Part shown: positions 41,717 through 50,395 of the stretch, piece after piece
Position numbering within the stretch: position 1 is the first letter of the stretch
How the letters are laid out: each line of letters starts with the position of its first letter
Assembly (NCBI RefSeq): GCF_024749045.1
Contig: NZ_CP087184.1
Span: 2,790,001 to 2,854,000 of the forward strand
DNA from: Pseudomonas sp. B21-028
GTDB lineage: Bacteria; Pseudomonadota; Gammaproteobacteria; Pseudomonadales; Pseudomonadaceae
DNA length: 64,000 bases
Reading direction: 5' to 3'
Notes under the pieces: generated by a model
Told to the model about the DNA's origin: nothing
Database searches by the model: none
The model's input: the letters and a program-made list of their open reading frames with translations, nothing else
Program-made: the position numbers and the translations under genes

Positions 41717-43039
41717 ATGTCACCCTCGATAAAACGCATTCCCAGCGATGAAAAGCTTCCTTCCCATGCCGATGTGGTGATCATTGGCGGCGGGATCATC
41801 GGCGCGACTGCCGCCTATTTCCTGGCAAGACGGGGACTCTCGGTGGCGCTGGTCGAGAAGGGCTATGTCGGCGGCGAACAGTCGAGCCGCAACTGGGGTT
41901 GGTGCCGCCAGCAGAATCGCGACGCCCGCGAACTGCCTCTCTCTGGTATCGCCTTGCGGTTGTGGGATGAGCTCACGGCGCAGATTGGCACCGATCTCGG
42001 CTTTCGCCGCTGCGGCCTCAAGTACGCGACCGACAATGCCAAGCAGCTCGCCGAATGGGAAGCATGGCTGGATATCGCGCGTCAATTCGATATCAAGACG
42101 CAGATACTGAGCCCCGGGGAGGCCACCTCCGCGATCCCGGCTGTTGGTCGCCAATGGCTGGGCGGCGTGCATTCCGTCGATGACGGCAAGGCAGAGCCCG
42201 CGCTCGCGGCGCCGGGAATTGCCGAGGGCGCGCGTGCCCTTGGCGCCACCATCCACCAGGACTGCGCCGCCTACGGTCTCGATATCACCAACGGCGCGGT
42301 GACGGGGGTGATCACTGAAAAAGGCCTCATCCGCACCCAGGCCGTCCTCTGTGCCGCCGGCGCCTGGGCATCGGCGTTTTGTCGGCGCCACGGGTTGAAC
42401 TTTCCCCAGGCGAGCGTGCGCCAGACCGCGCTGCGCACGCGTCCGGCGCCGAACCTCGGGGATGCGATCTACACGCCGGATTTCGCGCTCACTCGCCGTC
42501 TGGATGGCAGTTATACGATCGCTATCAGTGGCAAGGCACGGCTCGACCTCACGCCCCAGGGCCTGCGCCATGGGAAGGCTTTCCTGCCCATGTTCGTCAA
42601 GCGGTTGGCCGCCATGGAGTTCGGCATCGGCAAATCCTTTATCCATGGTCCCGAAGGGTTGGCAGGCTGGGGCGCGGATAAACCCCTGGCGTTCGAGCGC
42701 ACCCGTGTCCTCGATCCCGAGGCCAGGCCCGAGGCTATTGCCGAGATCCTGAAGCGGGTCCGGACGCGCTTCCCGGCCCTGGCGAACATTGAAGTAGCTG
42801 AGACCTGGGGAGGGTACGTGGACTTCACTCCCGATGCCGTGCCAGTGATATCCGCCGTGGATGGGCTGTCAGGGTTCGTCCTGGCGGCGGGCTGTTCCGG
42901 GCATGGGTTCGGCCTGGGGCCGGGGATCGGTTATCTGGCCGCCGATCTGGTCGCCAACGATACCCCCTGTGTCGACCCCAAGCCCTACCGTCTCTCGCGC
43001 TTGACCGATGGCTCGAAAATGGATGTGGGCGCGATCTGA
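41717..43039 (+). CDS. FAD-dependent oxidoreductase, DAO (D-amino-acid oxidase/dehydrogenase-like) family
   Basis: This is 440 residues with an N-terminal Rossmann motif VVIIGGGIIGATAAYF (Gly24-Gly29) for FAD. It has the RNWGWCRQQNRD segment common in this subfamily and a C-terminal GFVLAAGCSGHGFGLGPG that closes the FAD site. The length and layout fit amine or amino-acid oxidising enzymes of the DAO fold. The substrate cannot be read from the sequence. It lies 195 bp downstream of the racemase-like gene, preceded by its own copy of the leader element. The Shine-Dalgarno is weak (GATGAGAC some ten bases away). It is followed by a shared hairpin terminator facing the convergent LysR gene. Confidence 0.85.
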   Translation: MSPSIKRIPSDEKLPSHADVVIIGGGIIGATAAYFLARRGLSVALVEKGYVGGEQSSRNWGWCRQQNRDARELPLSGIALRLWDELTAQIGTDLGFRRCGLKYATDNAKQLAEWEAWLDIARQFDIKTQILSPGEATSAIPAVGRQWLGGVHSVDDGKAEPALAAPGIAEGARALGATIHQDCAAYGLDITNGAVTGVITEKGLIRTQAVLCAAGAWASAFCRRHGLNFPQASVRQTALRTRPAPNLGDAIYTPDFALTRRLDGSYTIAISGKARLDLTPQGLRHGKAFLPMFVKRLAAMEFGIGKSFIHGPEGLAGWGADKPLAFERTRVLDPEARPEAIAEILKRVRTRFPALANIEVAETWGGYVDFTPDAVPVISAVDGLSGFVLAAGCSGHGFGLGPGIGYLAADLVANDTPCVDPKPYRLSRLTDGSKMDVGAI

Positions 43040-43045
43040 TCCTTG

Positions 43046-43072
43046 AAGGCCATTCGATTCGAGTGGCCTTTT
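43046..43072. terminator. Bidirectional hairpin between FAD oxidoreductase and LysR genes
   Basis: AAGGCCA pairs with TGGCCTT around a short centre, and the stem is flanked by TTTT on the plus side. It lies exactly between two convergent genes. A single mismatch occurs if the stem is extended inward through TCGA. Confidence 0.7.
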
Positions 43073-43962
43073 CATGCCTGGGGCTGTCCGGAACTCCCCG
43101 TGACTTGATCACTGATAAGCTGGGCCAGGATCCGCACCGGTTCGGTAAAGGTGTGTCGAGGTCGATGCACCAGTCCGATATCACGGTGAAATGTGTGGGG
43201 TCCAAGGTCGAGCGCACGGATACCTGCCGGCCATTCCCGATGGGACACGGTCTGCGGCACGAGCGCTACGCCTACGCCATTTTCCACCAGCTTGATGATG
43301 GCCTCCAGTTCATCCAGCTCACAGACTTCACGCAAGGTGAAGTGCATTTGCCGCAGGAAACGATCGACCTGCCTGCCGCCGAAGGACGACCGGTCGTACC
43401 GGACGAAGGGTTGGCTGGAGAGCAGTTCGGACCAGTCTTCTTCAGGCGCATCACGGGGCACGATCAGGCGATAGGGCTCGAGCGCCAGGGTTGTCCAGCG
43501 CAGATCGCTCTGGAGCGAGAAGGGCGGGCGAATGATGACCGCCATGTCGATTTCGCCGGCATCCACCAGGTTGACCAGCTCCATCGACAAGCCCGGGATG
43601 ACCCGCGTCCGGCACTGTGGGCATTGTTGGTGGAAGCGGGCCAGCGCGTCGGGCAGATAGGAGCGCTGGACGGAAGCAATGGCGCCGATATTGACCAGGG
43701 TGCTGGCAGGCAGTCCCAGGGTGGCGGAGCCCAGGTTGTCGTAAAGGCGAAGCAGCTCTTGCGCTTGCAGGAGTATCTGGTGGCCCATCCGGTTGAGGTG
43801 GGCCGAACGGCCTTTCCTGTCGAAGATTTCGAAGCCCAGTTCGGCCTCCAGACGCTGGATCTGGGCGCTGACCGCTGCCTGAGTGAGACCAATCCTGTTT
43901 CCGGCAGCGGCGAACGTACCTTCCCGGGCCACGGCGACAAGTGTCTTGAGTTCTTTGATCAT
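43072..43962 (-). CDS. LysR-family transcriptional regulator
   Basis: This is 296 residues with the N-terminal winged helix-turn-helix of LysR proteins ([17 protein letters not shown], then [14 protein letters not shown] as the recognition helix) and a co-inducer-binding domain of periplasmic-binding fold. The ATG at 43962 gives the usual family length, but no clear Shine-Dalgarno is present. It is convergent with the oxidoreductase and divergent from the VOC gene. It is the best candidate for the regulator acting on the repeated leaders before the two preceding genes, although binding is not shown. An inverted repeat with CACAA/TTGTG arms directly before its start suggests autoregulation. 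Confidence 0.92.
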   Translation of the reverse strand: MIKELKTLVAVAREGTFAAAGNRIGLTQAAVSAQIQRLEAELGFEIFDRKGRSAHLNRMGHQILLQAQELLRLYDNLGSATLGLPASTLVNIGAIASVQRSYLPDALARFHQQCPQCRTRVIPGLSMELVNLVDAGEIDMAVIIRPPFSLQSDLRWTTLALEPYRLIVPRDAPEEDWSELLSSQPFVRYDRSSFGGRQVDRFLRQMHFTLREVCELDELEAIIKLVENGVGVALVPQTVSHREWPAGIRALDLGPHTFHRDIGLVHRPRHTFTEPVRILAQLISDQVTGSSGQPQA

Positions 43963-43963
43963 T

Positions 43964-43980
43964 CACAAATATTAGTTGTG
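43964..43980. promoter_or_regulatory. CACAA-N7-TTGTG inverted repeat before LysR gene
   Basis: CACAAATATTAGTTGTG begins one base beyond the LysR start codon, in an AT-rich divergent region (43963-44066). It is a possible operator for autoregulation. Its half-sites are the same words as in the dyad at 40725-40739, in reversed order. Confidence 0.4.
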
Positions 43981-44066
43981 CCTCTAAAAAATATATATTG
44001 ATTTTTATTGATGATTTTCCGGCTTACGCTCCACTTTCATCCACAAATATCAATACCGGAGTGCTG

Positions 44067-44492
44067 ATGAGCCTTTCGCCTTTCCACCTCGCAATCCCCG
44101 TCTACGACCTGGCAGCCGCACGATCCTTTTATGGTGAAGTCTTTGGCCTGGAAGAGGGACGTTCCAGCACCCGGTGGGTCGACTTCAATTTCTATGGCCA
44201 CCAACTGGTCATTCATGAGCACCCCAAGACGCCATCGCAAGAGGACGGCCACAGCAATCCGGTCGATGGACACGACGTTCCCGTTCCGCATTTCGGCGTC
44301 ATCCTGGGGTGGGAATCGTGGGAGGCGCTGGCGGAGCGCCTGAAGTCCTTTGGCACCGAGTTCGTGATCGAGCCCTACATCCGCTTCCAGGGGCAGGTGG
44401 GTGAGCAGGCCACCATGTTTCTGTTCGATCCATGCGGTAACGCTTTGGAGTTCAAGGCTTTCAAGGACATGAGCCAGATCTTCGCGAAATAA
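44067..44492 (+). CDS. VOC-family (glyoxalase/dioxygenase-like) protein
   Basis: This is 141 residues. I use the ATG at 44067 ([12 protein letters not shown]) because GGAG precedes it by five bases; an in-frame ATG at 43998 adds 23 unconserved residues. The sequence opens with the beta-alpha-beta-beta-beta pattern of the vicinal oxygen chelate fold: [21 protein letters not shown], then [21 protein letters not shown] and NALEFKAF. Likely metal ligands are the first His, the His of PHFGV and the Glu of LEFK. Related proteins are small glyoxalase-like enzymes of uncertain substrate. It is divergent from the LysR gene and may belong to its regulon. Confidence 0.85.
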   Translation: MSLSPFHLAIPVYDLAAARSFYGEVFGLEEGRSSTRWVDFNFYGHQLVIHEHPKTPSQEDGHSNPVDGHDVPVPHFGVILGWESWEALAERLKSFGTEFVIEPYIRFQGQVGEQATMFLFDPCGNALEFKAFKDMSQIFAK

Positions 44493-44500
44493 CCATCACA

Positions 44501-44520
44501 GGGGCACAACGTTGTGCCCC
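44501..44520 (+). terminator. Hairpin after VOC gene
   Basis: GGGGCACAACGTTGTGCCCC is a perfect 20-bp inverted repeat eight bases after the stop codon. It would form a strong stem but is not followed by a T-run, so termination is likely but not certain. Confidence 0.55.
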
Positions 44521-44739
44521 CTGATATCTGCGCAACGAAAAACCCCCTGCGGGCGCTGGTGAGTTGAGTTTGCAAAAAGCTGCCGCCAATAATTTGGCAT
44601 CCGTCTGTCTTGTTTTCTTTTGGATCCAATAAAAACGCTTGTTGTCTCCAAAATATTGACGATATCATTTAGCCATGCGAATGCAGTCGTTTGCCGTGAT
44701 ACGAGCCCGAATGCTTCTTACCCTCGCAGTGAAGGGCTT
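44521..44739 (+). promoter_or_regulatory. Leader of the cellulose operon
   Basis: This is 219 bp with no gene. A TTGACG at 44655-44660 could be a -35 hexamer, but no good -10 lies at the right distance. Published Pseudomonas wss operons respond to AmrZ, FleQ and c-di-GMP pathways; no clear match to those sites was recognised by eye. Confidence 0.4.
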
Positions 44740-45957
44740 ATGAATCGGACAAATGATATTGACAACCTGATGAGCAGGTTCGGAGAAAGTGCGGCCAGTT
44801 ACATCGAGATGGAAAATTCCTTTAGTTACAAGGAATTGCCCGAATCTCCGATCATTGCCGCAGCTGCCGTTCCCGCAGACCCGGAAAAATCGACGGCGAC
44901 TGTTCTGCCTCAGTCGGTCGAGATGCCGGACCCACTGCCTGCGACACTGGCGACGCCAGTTCATCCGCTGGACCGACGAGTCGAGCCAGTACTGGATGAT
45001 CTGCTTGAGACCACGTCGGCCGGCGATGCCGTCTCCGAACCTGTTCCAGCCCCCGCCAATGCTTGTTCATTGCGTTCCCTGCTGGCTGAAGTCGCGCTTG
45101 AGCGCCAGGCCGAGGCGCGTGCGCAGAACGAGGAGGCGTTACGCCGGTCGATCCCGAACGGCTCTGTGGCGGTCACTCCGGCCCGGGTCATCGCGGTGGT
45201 GTCGCCAAAGGGTGGCGTAGGCAAAAGTACGCTCTGTGCGGCGCTGGCGGGCGCGCTGGGTGGCAAGGGGCGCAGGCTGGCCATCGATCTGGATCCGCAG
45301 AACGCTTTGCAATACCACCTGGGTGTCAGTCCGGATGTCGCAGGCATGGCCAGCGCCAGCCTGACCGGCGAGTGCTGGAACGGCTTGCTCCTCGATGGTA
45401 TTGGCGGAACCCGCGTTCTGCCTTTCGGTCCGGTCTCCGGGCAGGAGCGTCGTGCGCTCGAGCGTTTCCTCGAGGATGACACTCACTGGCTGGCGCGGCA
45501 GTTGGCGCGCATGGATCTGGTGGCTGACGATGTGGTGATTCTCGACACCCCCCCTGGCCGCACCCTGTATCTGGAGCAGGTACTCGATGTCGCCGATCAG
45601 GTGATCGTCGTCATCACGCCGGACCCGGCCTCGTTCATGACACTGGACCCGATCGATCGATTGCTCGAAGGGCGTGCCCATCAGGCCTGGCGTCGTGACT
45701 GTCACTATGTCGTCAACCAGTTCGATGCCTCGCGCACGTTCTGCCAGGACATGCTCGAAGTGCTCAAGCGTCGCTTCGGCAAACAACTGATCGGTGTCCT
45801 GCCGCTCGATCACGCCATCAGCGAAGGCCTCGCCTTTGGCGTCAACCCACTACTGGAAGACGAAGACTCGTCTGCACGGCAGGAAGTCCTGGCCATTGCC
45901 GATGCGCTGAAGTCACCTGTCCGGACCTCTGCATTGGCAGGTAGTCGCGCATCATGA
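44740..45957 (+). CDS. bcsQ: Cellulose biosynthesis protein, BcsR/BcsP-like N-terminus with BcsQ ParA/MinD ATPase
   Basis: This is 405 residues from the ATG at 44740, preceded by GAAGG; an upstream in-frame ATG at 44620 is less likely. The first 40 residues (NDIDNLMSRFG, then YKELPESP) resemble the short BcsR/BcsP regulatory domain. They are followed by a roughly 100-residue Pro/Ala-rich linker. From residue 149 a ParA/MinD-type ATPase begins, with Walker A KGGVGKST at 157-164 and LDTPPG as the switch II/Walker B region. BcsQ is membrane-associated and needed for localised cellulose secretion; the SBW25 counterpart is WssA. The stop overlaps the bcsA start by four bases (ATGA), indicating translational coupling. 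Confidence 0.88.
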   Translation: MNRTNDIDNLMSRFGESAASYIEMENSFSYKELPESPIIAAAAVPADPEKSTATVLPQSVEMPDPLPATLATPVHPLDRRVEPVLDDLLETTSAGDAVSEPVPAPANACSLRSLLAEVALERQAEARAQNEEALRRSIPNGSVAVTPARVIAVVSPKGGVGKSTLCAALAGALGGKGRRLAIDLDPQNALQYHLGVSPDVAGMASASLTGECWNGLLLDGIGGTRVLPFGPVSGQERRALERFLEDDTHWLARQLARMDLVADDVVILDTPPGRTLYLEQVLDVADQVIVVITPDPASFMTLDPIDRLLEGRAHQAWRRDCHYVVNQFDASRTFCQDMLEVLKRRFGKQLIGVLPLDHAISEGLAFGVNPLLEDEDSSARQEVLAIADALKSPVRTSALAGSRAS

Positions 45958-48176
45958 GTCAACCCAACGAGCAACATGAAGTACCGGGCCGCCTGCAACA
46001 CTGGGTCCAAACCCTGGCCGACGGGTTCGAGAGCCTTTCCCATGGGGTTCGTCGAGCCTTGCAGATCGCTGTCCTGCTGGTCTCGATGCTATTGGCGCTG
46101 TTCATTATCACGGTGCCTTTCGATCTCTATTCACAATGCTATTTCGCCGCAGGCTGTTTTGTCGCCGCGCTGATACTGCGCAAACAATCCGGCCGGTTCC
46201 CGGTGGTGCTGTTGATCGGTCTGTCGCTGACGGCGTCGCTGCGCTACATGTACTGGCGGATCACCTCGACCCTGGGCTTTGACGACTGGCTCGACATACT
46301 GTTCGGTTATGGTCTGCTGGCGGCGGAGCTGTACGCGTTGGTCGTACTGATTTTCGGTTACCTGCAAACCGCCTGGCCGCTGCGGCGCCAACCGGTGCTG
46401 ATGAGTACGCCGCCTTCGGAATGGCCGGTGGTGGACGTGTTCATTCCGACGTACAACGAAGCGCTGGATATCGTGAAGGTGACGATCTTCGCCGCCCAGG
46501 CGATCGACTGGCCGAAAGACAAACTGCGCGTGCACGTGCTCGACGATGGGCGTCGTGAAGATTTTCGGACCTTCTGCGACAGCATTGGCGTGAATTATCT
46601 GGCCCGTGACAACAATCGTCATGCCAAGGCCGGCAACCTCAATGAAGCCCTGAAAGTCACGGAAGGAGAGTTCGTCGCGATCTTCGACGCCGACCACGTA
46701 CCGACCCGTTCTTTCCTGCAAATCTGCGTCGGCTGGTTCGTCAAGGATCCAAAACTGGCGATGCTGCAGACGCCGCACTTCTTCTTTTCGCCGGACCCGT
46801 TCGAGAAGAACCTCAATACGTTCCGCTCCGTCCCGAACGAAGGCGAGCTGTTCTATGGGCTGGTCCAGGACGGCAACGACTTGTGGAACGCGACGTTCTT
46901 CTGCGGTTCTTGCGCCGTGATGCGCCGTACCGCGCTGATGGAAGTGGGCGGCGTCGCGGTGGAAACCGTGACCGAGGATGCTCACACCGCCCTGAAGATG
47001 AACCGTGCCGGCTACAACACCGCCTACCTGGCCATCCCGCAGGCGGCAGGCCTGGCTACCGAAAGCCTTTCGCGCCATATCAGCCAGCGTATCCGTTGGG
47101 CACGCGGCATGGCGCAGATCTTCCGGACCGACAACCCGTTGATGGGCCGCGGCCTGAAGCTGGGGCAGCGGTTGTGCTACCTCAACGCCATGTTGCACTT
47201 CTTCTACGGCCTGCCGCGTCTCGCATTCCTGACGGCGCCCCTGGCCTATCTGTTTTTCGGGGCGCAGATTTTCCACGCCTCGGCACTGATGATCACCGCT
47301 TACGTGCTGCCGCACATCTTGCACGCCAGTCTGACCAACTCACGGATCCAGGGCCGTTTCCGGCACTCGTTCTGGAACGAGGTCTACGAGACGGTACTGG
47401 CCTGGTACATCATGGGACCGGTACTCATGGCCCTGGTGAACCCCAAGTTCGGCGGTTTCAACGTGACCGACAAGGGCGGGATCATCGACCGCAAGTTTTT
47501 CGAGTGGAAACTGGCGCGTCCCTACATTGTGTTGTTGACCCTCAACGTCGCGGGCATTGCCTTCGGCCTCTGGCAATTGTGCCAGGGCGAGGAGGGCGCG
47601 ATGACCACGATCCTCATCAACATGGCCTGGACGCTCTACAACGTCGTCATTACCAGTGCGTCGGTGGCCGTGGCCAGTGAAACGCGCCAGGTACGCAGCG
47701 AGCCGCGGGTTGCCGCCGAACTGCCGGTGCGCATTGAGCTGGCGGATGGACGTACGTTCGACGGCATCACCCAGGACTTCTCGCAGAAGGGCCTTGGTTT
47801 CCGTCTGCCGGATGGCGTTGAAATCGCCCAGGGCGAGCGCCTGCGCATGACGTTGTTTCGCAACCAGCAGGCCAGTGTGTTTCCCGGCACCGTGATGTTC
47901 AGTCGCGGCACGCTCCTGGGGGCTCAGTTCGACCCGCTGAGCCTGCGTCAGCAAAGTGAACTGGTGCGCCTGACCTTCTCGCGCGCCGACACCTGGGCGT
48001 CGACCTGGGGCGGTCGACAGGTGGACACCCCCTTGGCTGCATTGCGCGACGTCGCTTTCATCGGCATGGGGGGTATCTACGAATTGTTCAAGGCCACCCT
48101 TGCCGAGCTGCGAAGATTCCTTTCTGCCCGCCGGCCGTCTTCCCAACCACTCGAAAACCTTATGGACAAGCAATGA
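45954..48176 (+). CDS. bcsA: Cellulose synthase catalytic subunit (UDP-forming), BcsA/WssB
   Basis: This is a 740-residue inner-membrane family-2 glycosyltransferase that polymerises UDP-glucose into beta-1,4-glucan and moves it through its own membrane channel. N-terminal membrane segments lie at residues 35-140. The cytosolic catalytic domain shows DVFIPTYNE (161), VLDDGR (195), the UDP/metal DADH (245), the TED acid (340-342) and QRIRW (378-382). Further membrane segments follow. A C-terminal PilZ domain with RQVRSEPR and DFSQKGLGF binds c-di-GMP, the known activator of this enzyme. All catalytic motifs are intact. It overlaps both neighbours by four bases. Confidence 0.97.
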   Translation: MSQPNEQHEVPGRLQHWVQTLADGFESLSHGVRRALQIAVLLVSMLLALFIITVPFDLYSQCYFAAGCFVAALILRKQSGRFPVVLLIGLSLTASLRYMYWRITSTLGFDDWLDILFGYGLLAAELYALVVLIFGYLQTAWPLRRQPVLMSTPPSEWPVVDVFIPTYNEALDIVKVTIFAAQAIDWPKDKLRVHVLDDGRREDFRTFCDSIGVNYLARDNNRHAKAGNLNEALKVTEGEFVAIFDADHVPTRSFLQICVGWFVKDPKLAMLQTPHFFFSPDPFEKNLNTFRSVPNEGELFYGLVQDGNDLWNATFFCGSCAVMRRTALMEVGGVAVETVTEDAHTALKMNRAGYNTAYLAIPQAAGLATESLSRHISQRIRWARGMAQIFRTDNPLMGRGLKLGQRLCYLNAMLHFFYGLPRLAFLTAPLAYLFFGAQIFHASALMITAYVLPHILHASLTNSRIQGRFRHSFWNEVYETVLAWYIMGPVLMALVNPKFGGFNVTDKGGIIDRKFFEWKLARPYIVLLTLNVAGIAFGLWQLCQGEEGAMTTILINMAWTLYNVVITSASVAVASETRQVRSEPRVAAELPVRIELADGRTFDGITQDFSQKGLGFRLPDGVEIAQGERLRMTLFRNQQASVFPGTVMFSRGTLLGAQFDPLSLRQQSELVRLTFSRADTWASTWGGRQVDTPLAALRDVAFIGMGGIYELFKATLAELRRFLSARRPSSQPLENLMDKQ

Positions 48177-50395
48177 GCGCTAAGCATTTTTCAGGCATTT
48201 TGGCTTCAACGTTGCTGGCTTTGAGTGGTGGTGCGGTATTTGCCGATACCGCACCGGCGGATGCAGGCAATGGCTACACCCTGACACTCAAGCAGTTGGG
48301 GCGCGCCTATCCGATGAACCTGCACGGTGTCGAAGCGACCGATAGCGTCAACTTTGACGTGCGGGCCGATCAGGTCGTGACCGGCGCGCATCTGACGCTG
48401 CAATACAGTTATTCGCCGGCGCTGCTGCCCGATCTGTCGCAGATCAACATTATAGTCAACGACGAAGTCGCCGCGAGTGTGCCGCTGCCCAAGGAGAACG
48501 CCGGCACGCTGCAAAAGCAGACGGTGGAGATTCCTCCGCAGTTGATCACCGAGTTCAATCGCTTGAGCGTGCAGTTCATCGGGCACTACACCATGAGCTG
48601 CGAGGATCCTCAGCACTCAAGCCTGTGGGCCAAGGTCAGCAGTGACTCTTCGCTGCAGATCCAGACCTCGCCGCTGGCCTTGCCGAACGATCTTTCGCTG
48701 ATGCCCGTGCCGTTCTTTGACCGGCGCGATGCCCGCCCGCTGGATCTGCCGATCATCTTCAGTTCCGCGCCGGACAACGGCACCCTCGAGGCGGCGGGTG
48801 CGCTGTCGTCCTGGTTCGGTGCCCTGGCGAGCTATCGCGGGGCGGTCTTCCGCGCCCAACTCAATACACTACCCGCCCAGGGCAACGGTGTGATTGTGCT
48901 CAGCGGCGACGCGCCTGCGCAGATCGGCGGATTGTCGATTCCCGCGCCGAAAGGGCCGACCCTGAGCATCCTGACCAACCCGAACGACGCCAACGGCAAG
49001 TTGCTGGTGGTGGCGGGGCGCAACACCGAAGAACTCAAGCTGGCCGCCATCGCGCTGTCGGTCGGTGGCCAGGCGCTGTCGGGCAGCACGGTGGTCATCA
49101 ACCAACTCGATATCCTCAAGCCGCGCAAGCCATACGATGCACCGAACTGGCTGCCCACCGATCGCCCGGTCAAGTTGGGTGAGCTGATCGCGAGCAAGCA
49201 ACTGAACGTTTCCGGGTACAACCCCGGCGACATCACCGTACCGCTGAACTTCCCGCCGGATCTGTTCAACTGGCACCAGGACGGCGCGCCGCTGAACCTG
49301 AAGTATCGCTATACGCCGCAGCCCAAATCCGTCAATTCGTCGTTCATCGTCAGCTTCAACGATGGCCTGATCAAGTCCGAGACCCTGCCTTCGCTGGAGC
49401 GTCTGGACAAGAGCCTGTTGAGCGCGATCAAGGACGAGACCCTGGTGCGGGACATGCGCGTGTTGCTGCCGCTCAATTCCGTTGCACTGAAGTCGCGCCT
49501 GCAACTGCGCTACATGTACGACTACATCAAGGAAGGCGAATGCCGCGACATCATCATCGACAACATGCGCGGCAGCATCGACCCTGAGTCGACGCTGGAC
49601 CTGACCGATTACGACCATTTCATGGCCATGCCCAACCTGGGGGTGTTCAAGGACGCCGGCTTCCCGTTCACCCGCATGGCTGACCTGTCGCAGACCGCGG
49701 TGGTGCTGCCGGACAACGCCGGCCTGGGTGACGTCAGCGCTTACCTGACCGTACTGGGCCGTTTCGGTGATTCCACCGGTTACCCCGCCACCGGCGTGAC
49801 GGTCATCCAGGCCGCACAGGCGCCGGCTTTCGCCGACAAGGACCTGCTGGTGATGGCGTCCGGCGCCAACCAACCTTTGCTGACCCAGTGGGCGGACCGT
49901 CTACCGGCGGCCGGTACCGGTCAGCAGCAACGTTTCGAAGTGTCTGACCTGACTCTGCGTCTGCATGACTGGCTCAGTTCCGATCCTGAAGCGAACCTGC
50001 GCAGGAGCCGCCTGGCCATGGCGTTCTCCGGCGGTCAGCCAAACACGTACCTGACCGGTTTCGAATCGCCGCTCAAGAGTGGCCGCAGCGTCGTGGTCAT
50101 TGCCGGGGGAGATGCTGCCGGTCTGGCCCAGGCCACTGAGGCATTGAGCCGTACGGACCAGGACGCCAGCGCCATTCAGGGCAGCCTGGTCGTCATCCGT
50201 GGCAAGACCATCGAGCCGCTGGTGGCTGACGAGCAGTATTTCGTCGGCAGCCTGTCGCCGGTCAAGTACGTGCAGTGGCTGATGTCGCGCCATGTGGGCT
50301 GGACGTTGCTGATGACGGCACTGGGTGTGCTGTTGCTGAGCGGCCTGGCCTATCTGGGGCTGCGTTCCAAAGCCAGGAAGCGACTGAGTGTCTGA
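48173..50395 (+). CDS. bcsB: Cellulose synthase regulatory subunit BcsB/WssC
   Basis: This is 740 residues. A Sec signal peptide (about residues 1-25, ending AVFADT) leads into a periplasmic protein made of paired carbohydrate-binding and flavodoxin-like domains. It ends in one transmembrane helix (TLLMTALGVLLLSGLAYLGL) that anchors it against BcsA. BcsB guides the emerging glucan across the periplasm, and the BcsA-BcsB pair is the minimal active synthase. The length is typical. Its ATG overlaps the bcsA stop in an ATGA arrangement, so the two subunits are likely made in equal amounts. Confidence 0.95.
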   Translation: MSAKHFSGILASTLLALSGGAVFADTAPADAGNGYTLTLKQLGRAYPMNLHGVEATDSVNFDVRADQVVTGAHLTLQYSYSPALLPDLSQINIIVNDEVAASVPLPKENAGTLQKQTVEIPPQLITEFNRLSVQFIGHYTMSCEDPQHSSLWAKVSSDSSLQIQTSPLALPNDLSLMPVPFFDRRDARPLDLPIIFSSAPDNGTLEAAGALSSWFGALASYRGAVFRAQLNTLPAQGNGVIVLSGDAPAQIGGLSIPAPKGPTLSILTNPNDANGKLLVVAGRNTEELKLAAIALSVGGQALSGSTVVINQLDILKPRKPYDAPNWLPTDRPVKLGELIASKQLNVSGYNPGDITVPLNFPPDLFNWHQDGAPLNLKYRYTPQPKSVNSSFIVSFNDGLIKSETLPSLERLDKSLLSAIKDETLVRDMRVLLPLNSVALKSRLQLRYMYDYIKEGECRDIIIDNMRGSIDPESTLDLTDYDHFMAMPNLGVFKDAGFPFTRMADLSQTAVVLPDNAGLGDVSAYLTVLGRFGDSTGYPATGVTVIQAAQAPAFADKDLLVMASGANQPLLTQWADRLPAAGTGQQQRFEVSDLTLRLHDWLSSDPEANLRRSRLAMAFSGGQPNTYLTGFESPLKSGRSVVVIAGGDAAGLAQATEALSRTDQDASAIQGSLVVIRGKTIEPLVADEQYFVGSLSPVKYVQWLMSRHVGWTLLMTALGVLLLSGLAYLGLRSKARKRLSV

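Noticed and set aside
40865..43039. Racemase and oxidoreductase as tailoring enzymes of the NRPS product
   Set aside because: They are transcribed away from the NRPS with their own shared leader. D-residues are already explained by dual C/E domains. A link cannot be excluded but nothing in the sequence supports it.
44501..44520. Operator for the cellulose operon
   Set aside because: The palindrome is eight bases after the VOC stop codon and more than 200 bp before bcsQ; a transcript-end hairpin fits better.
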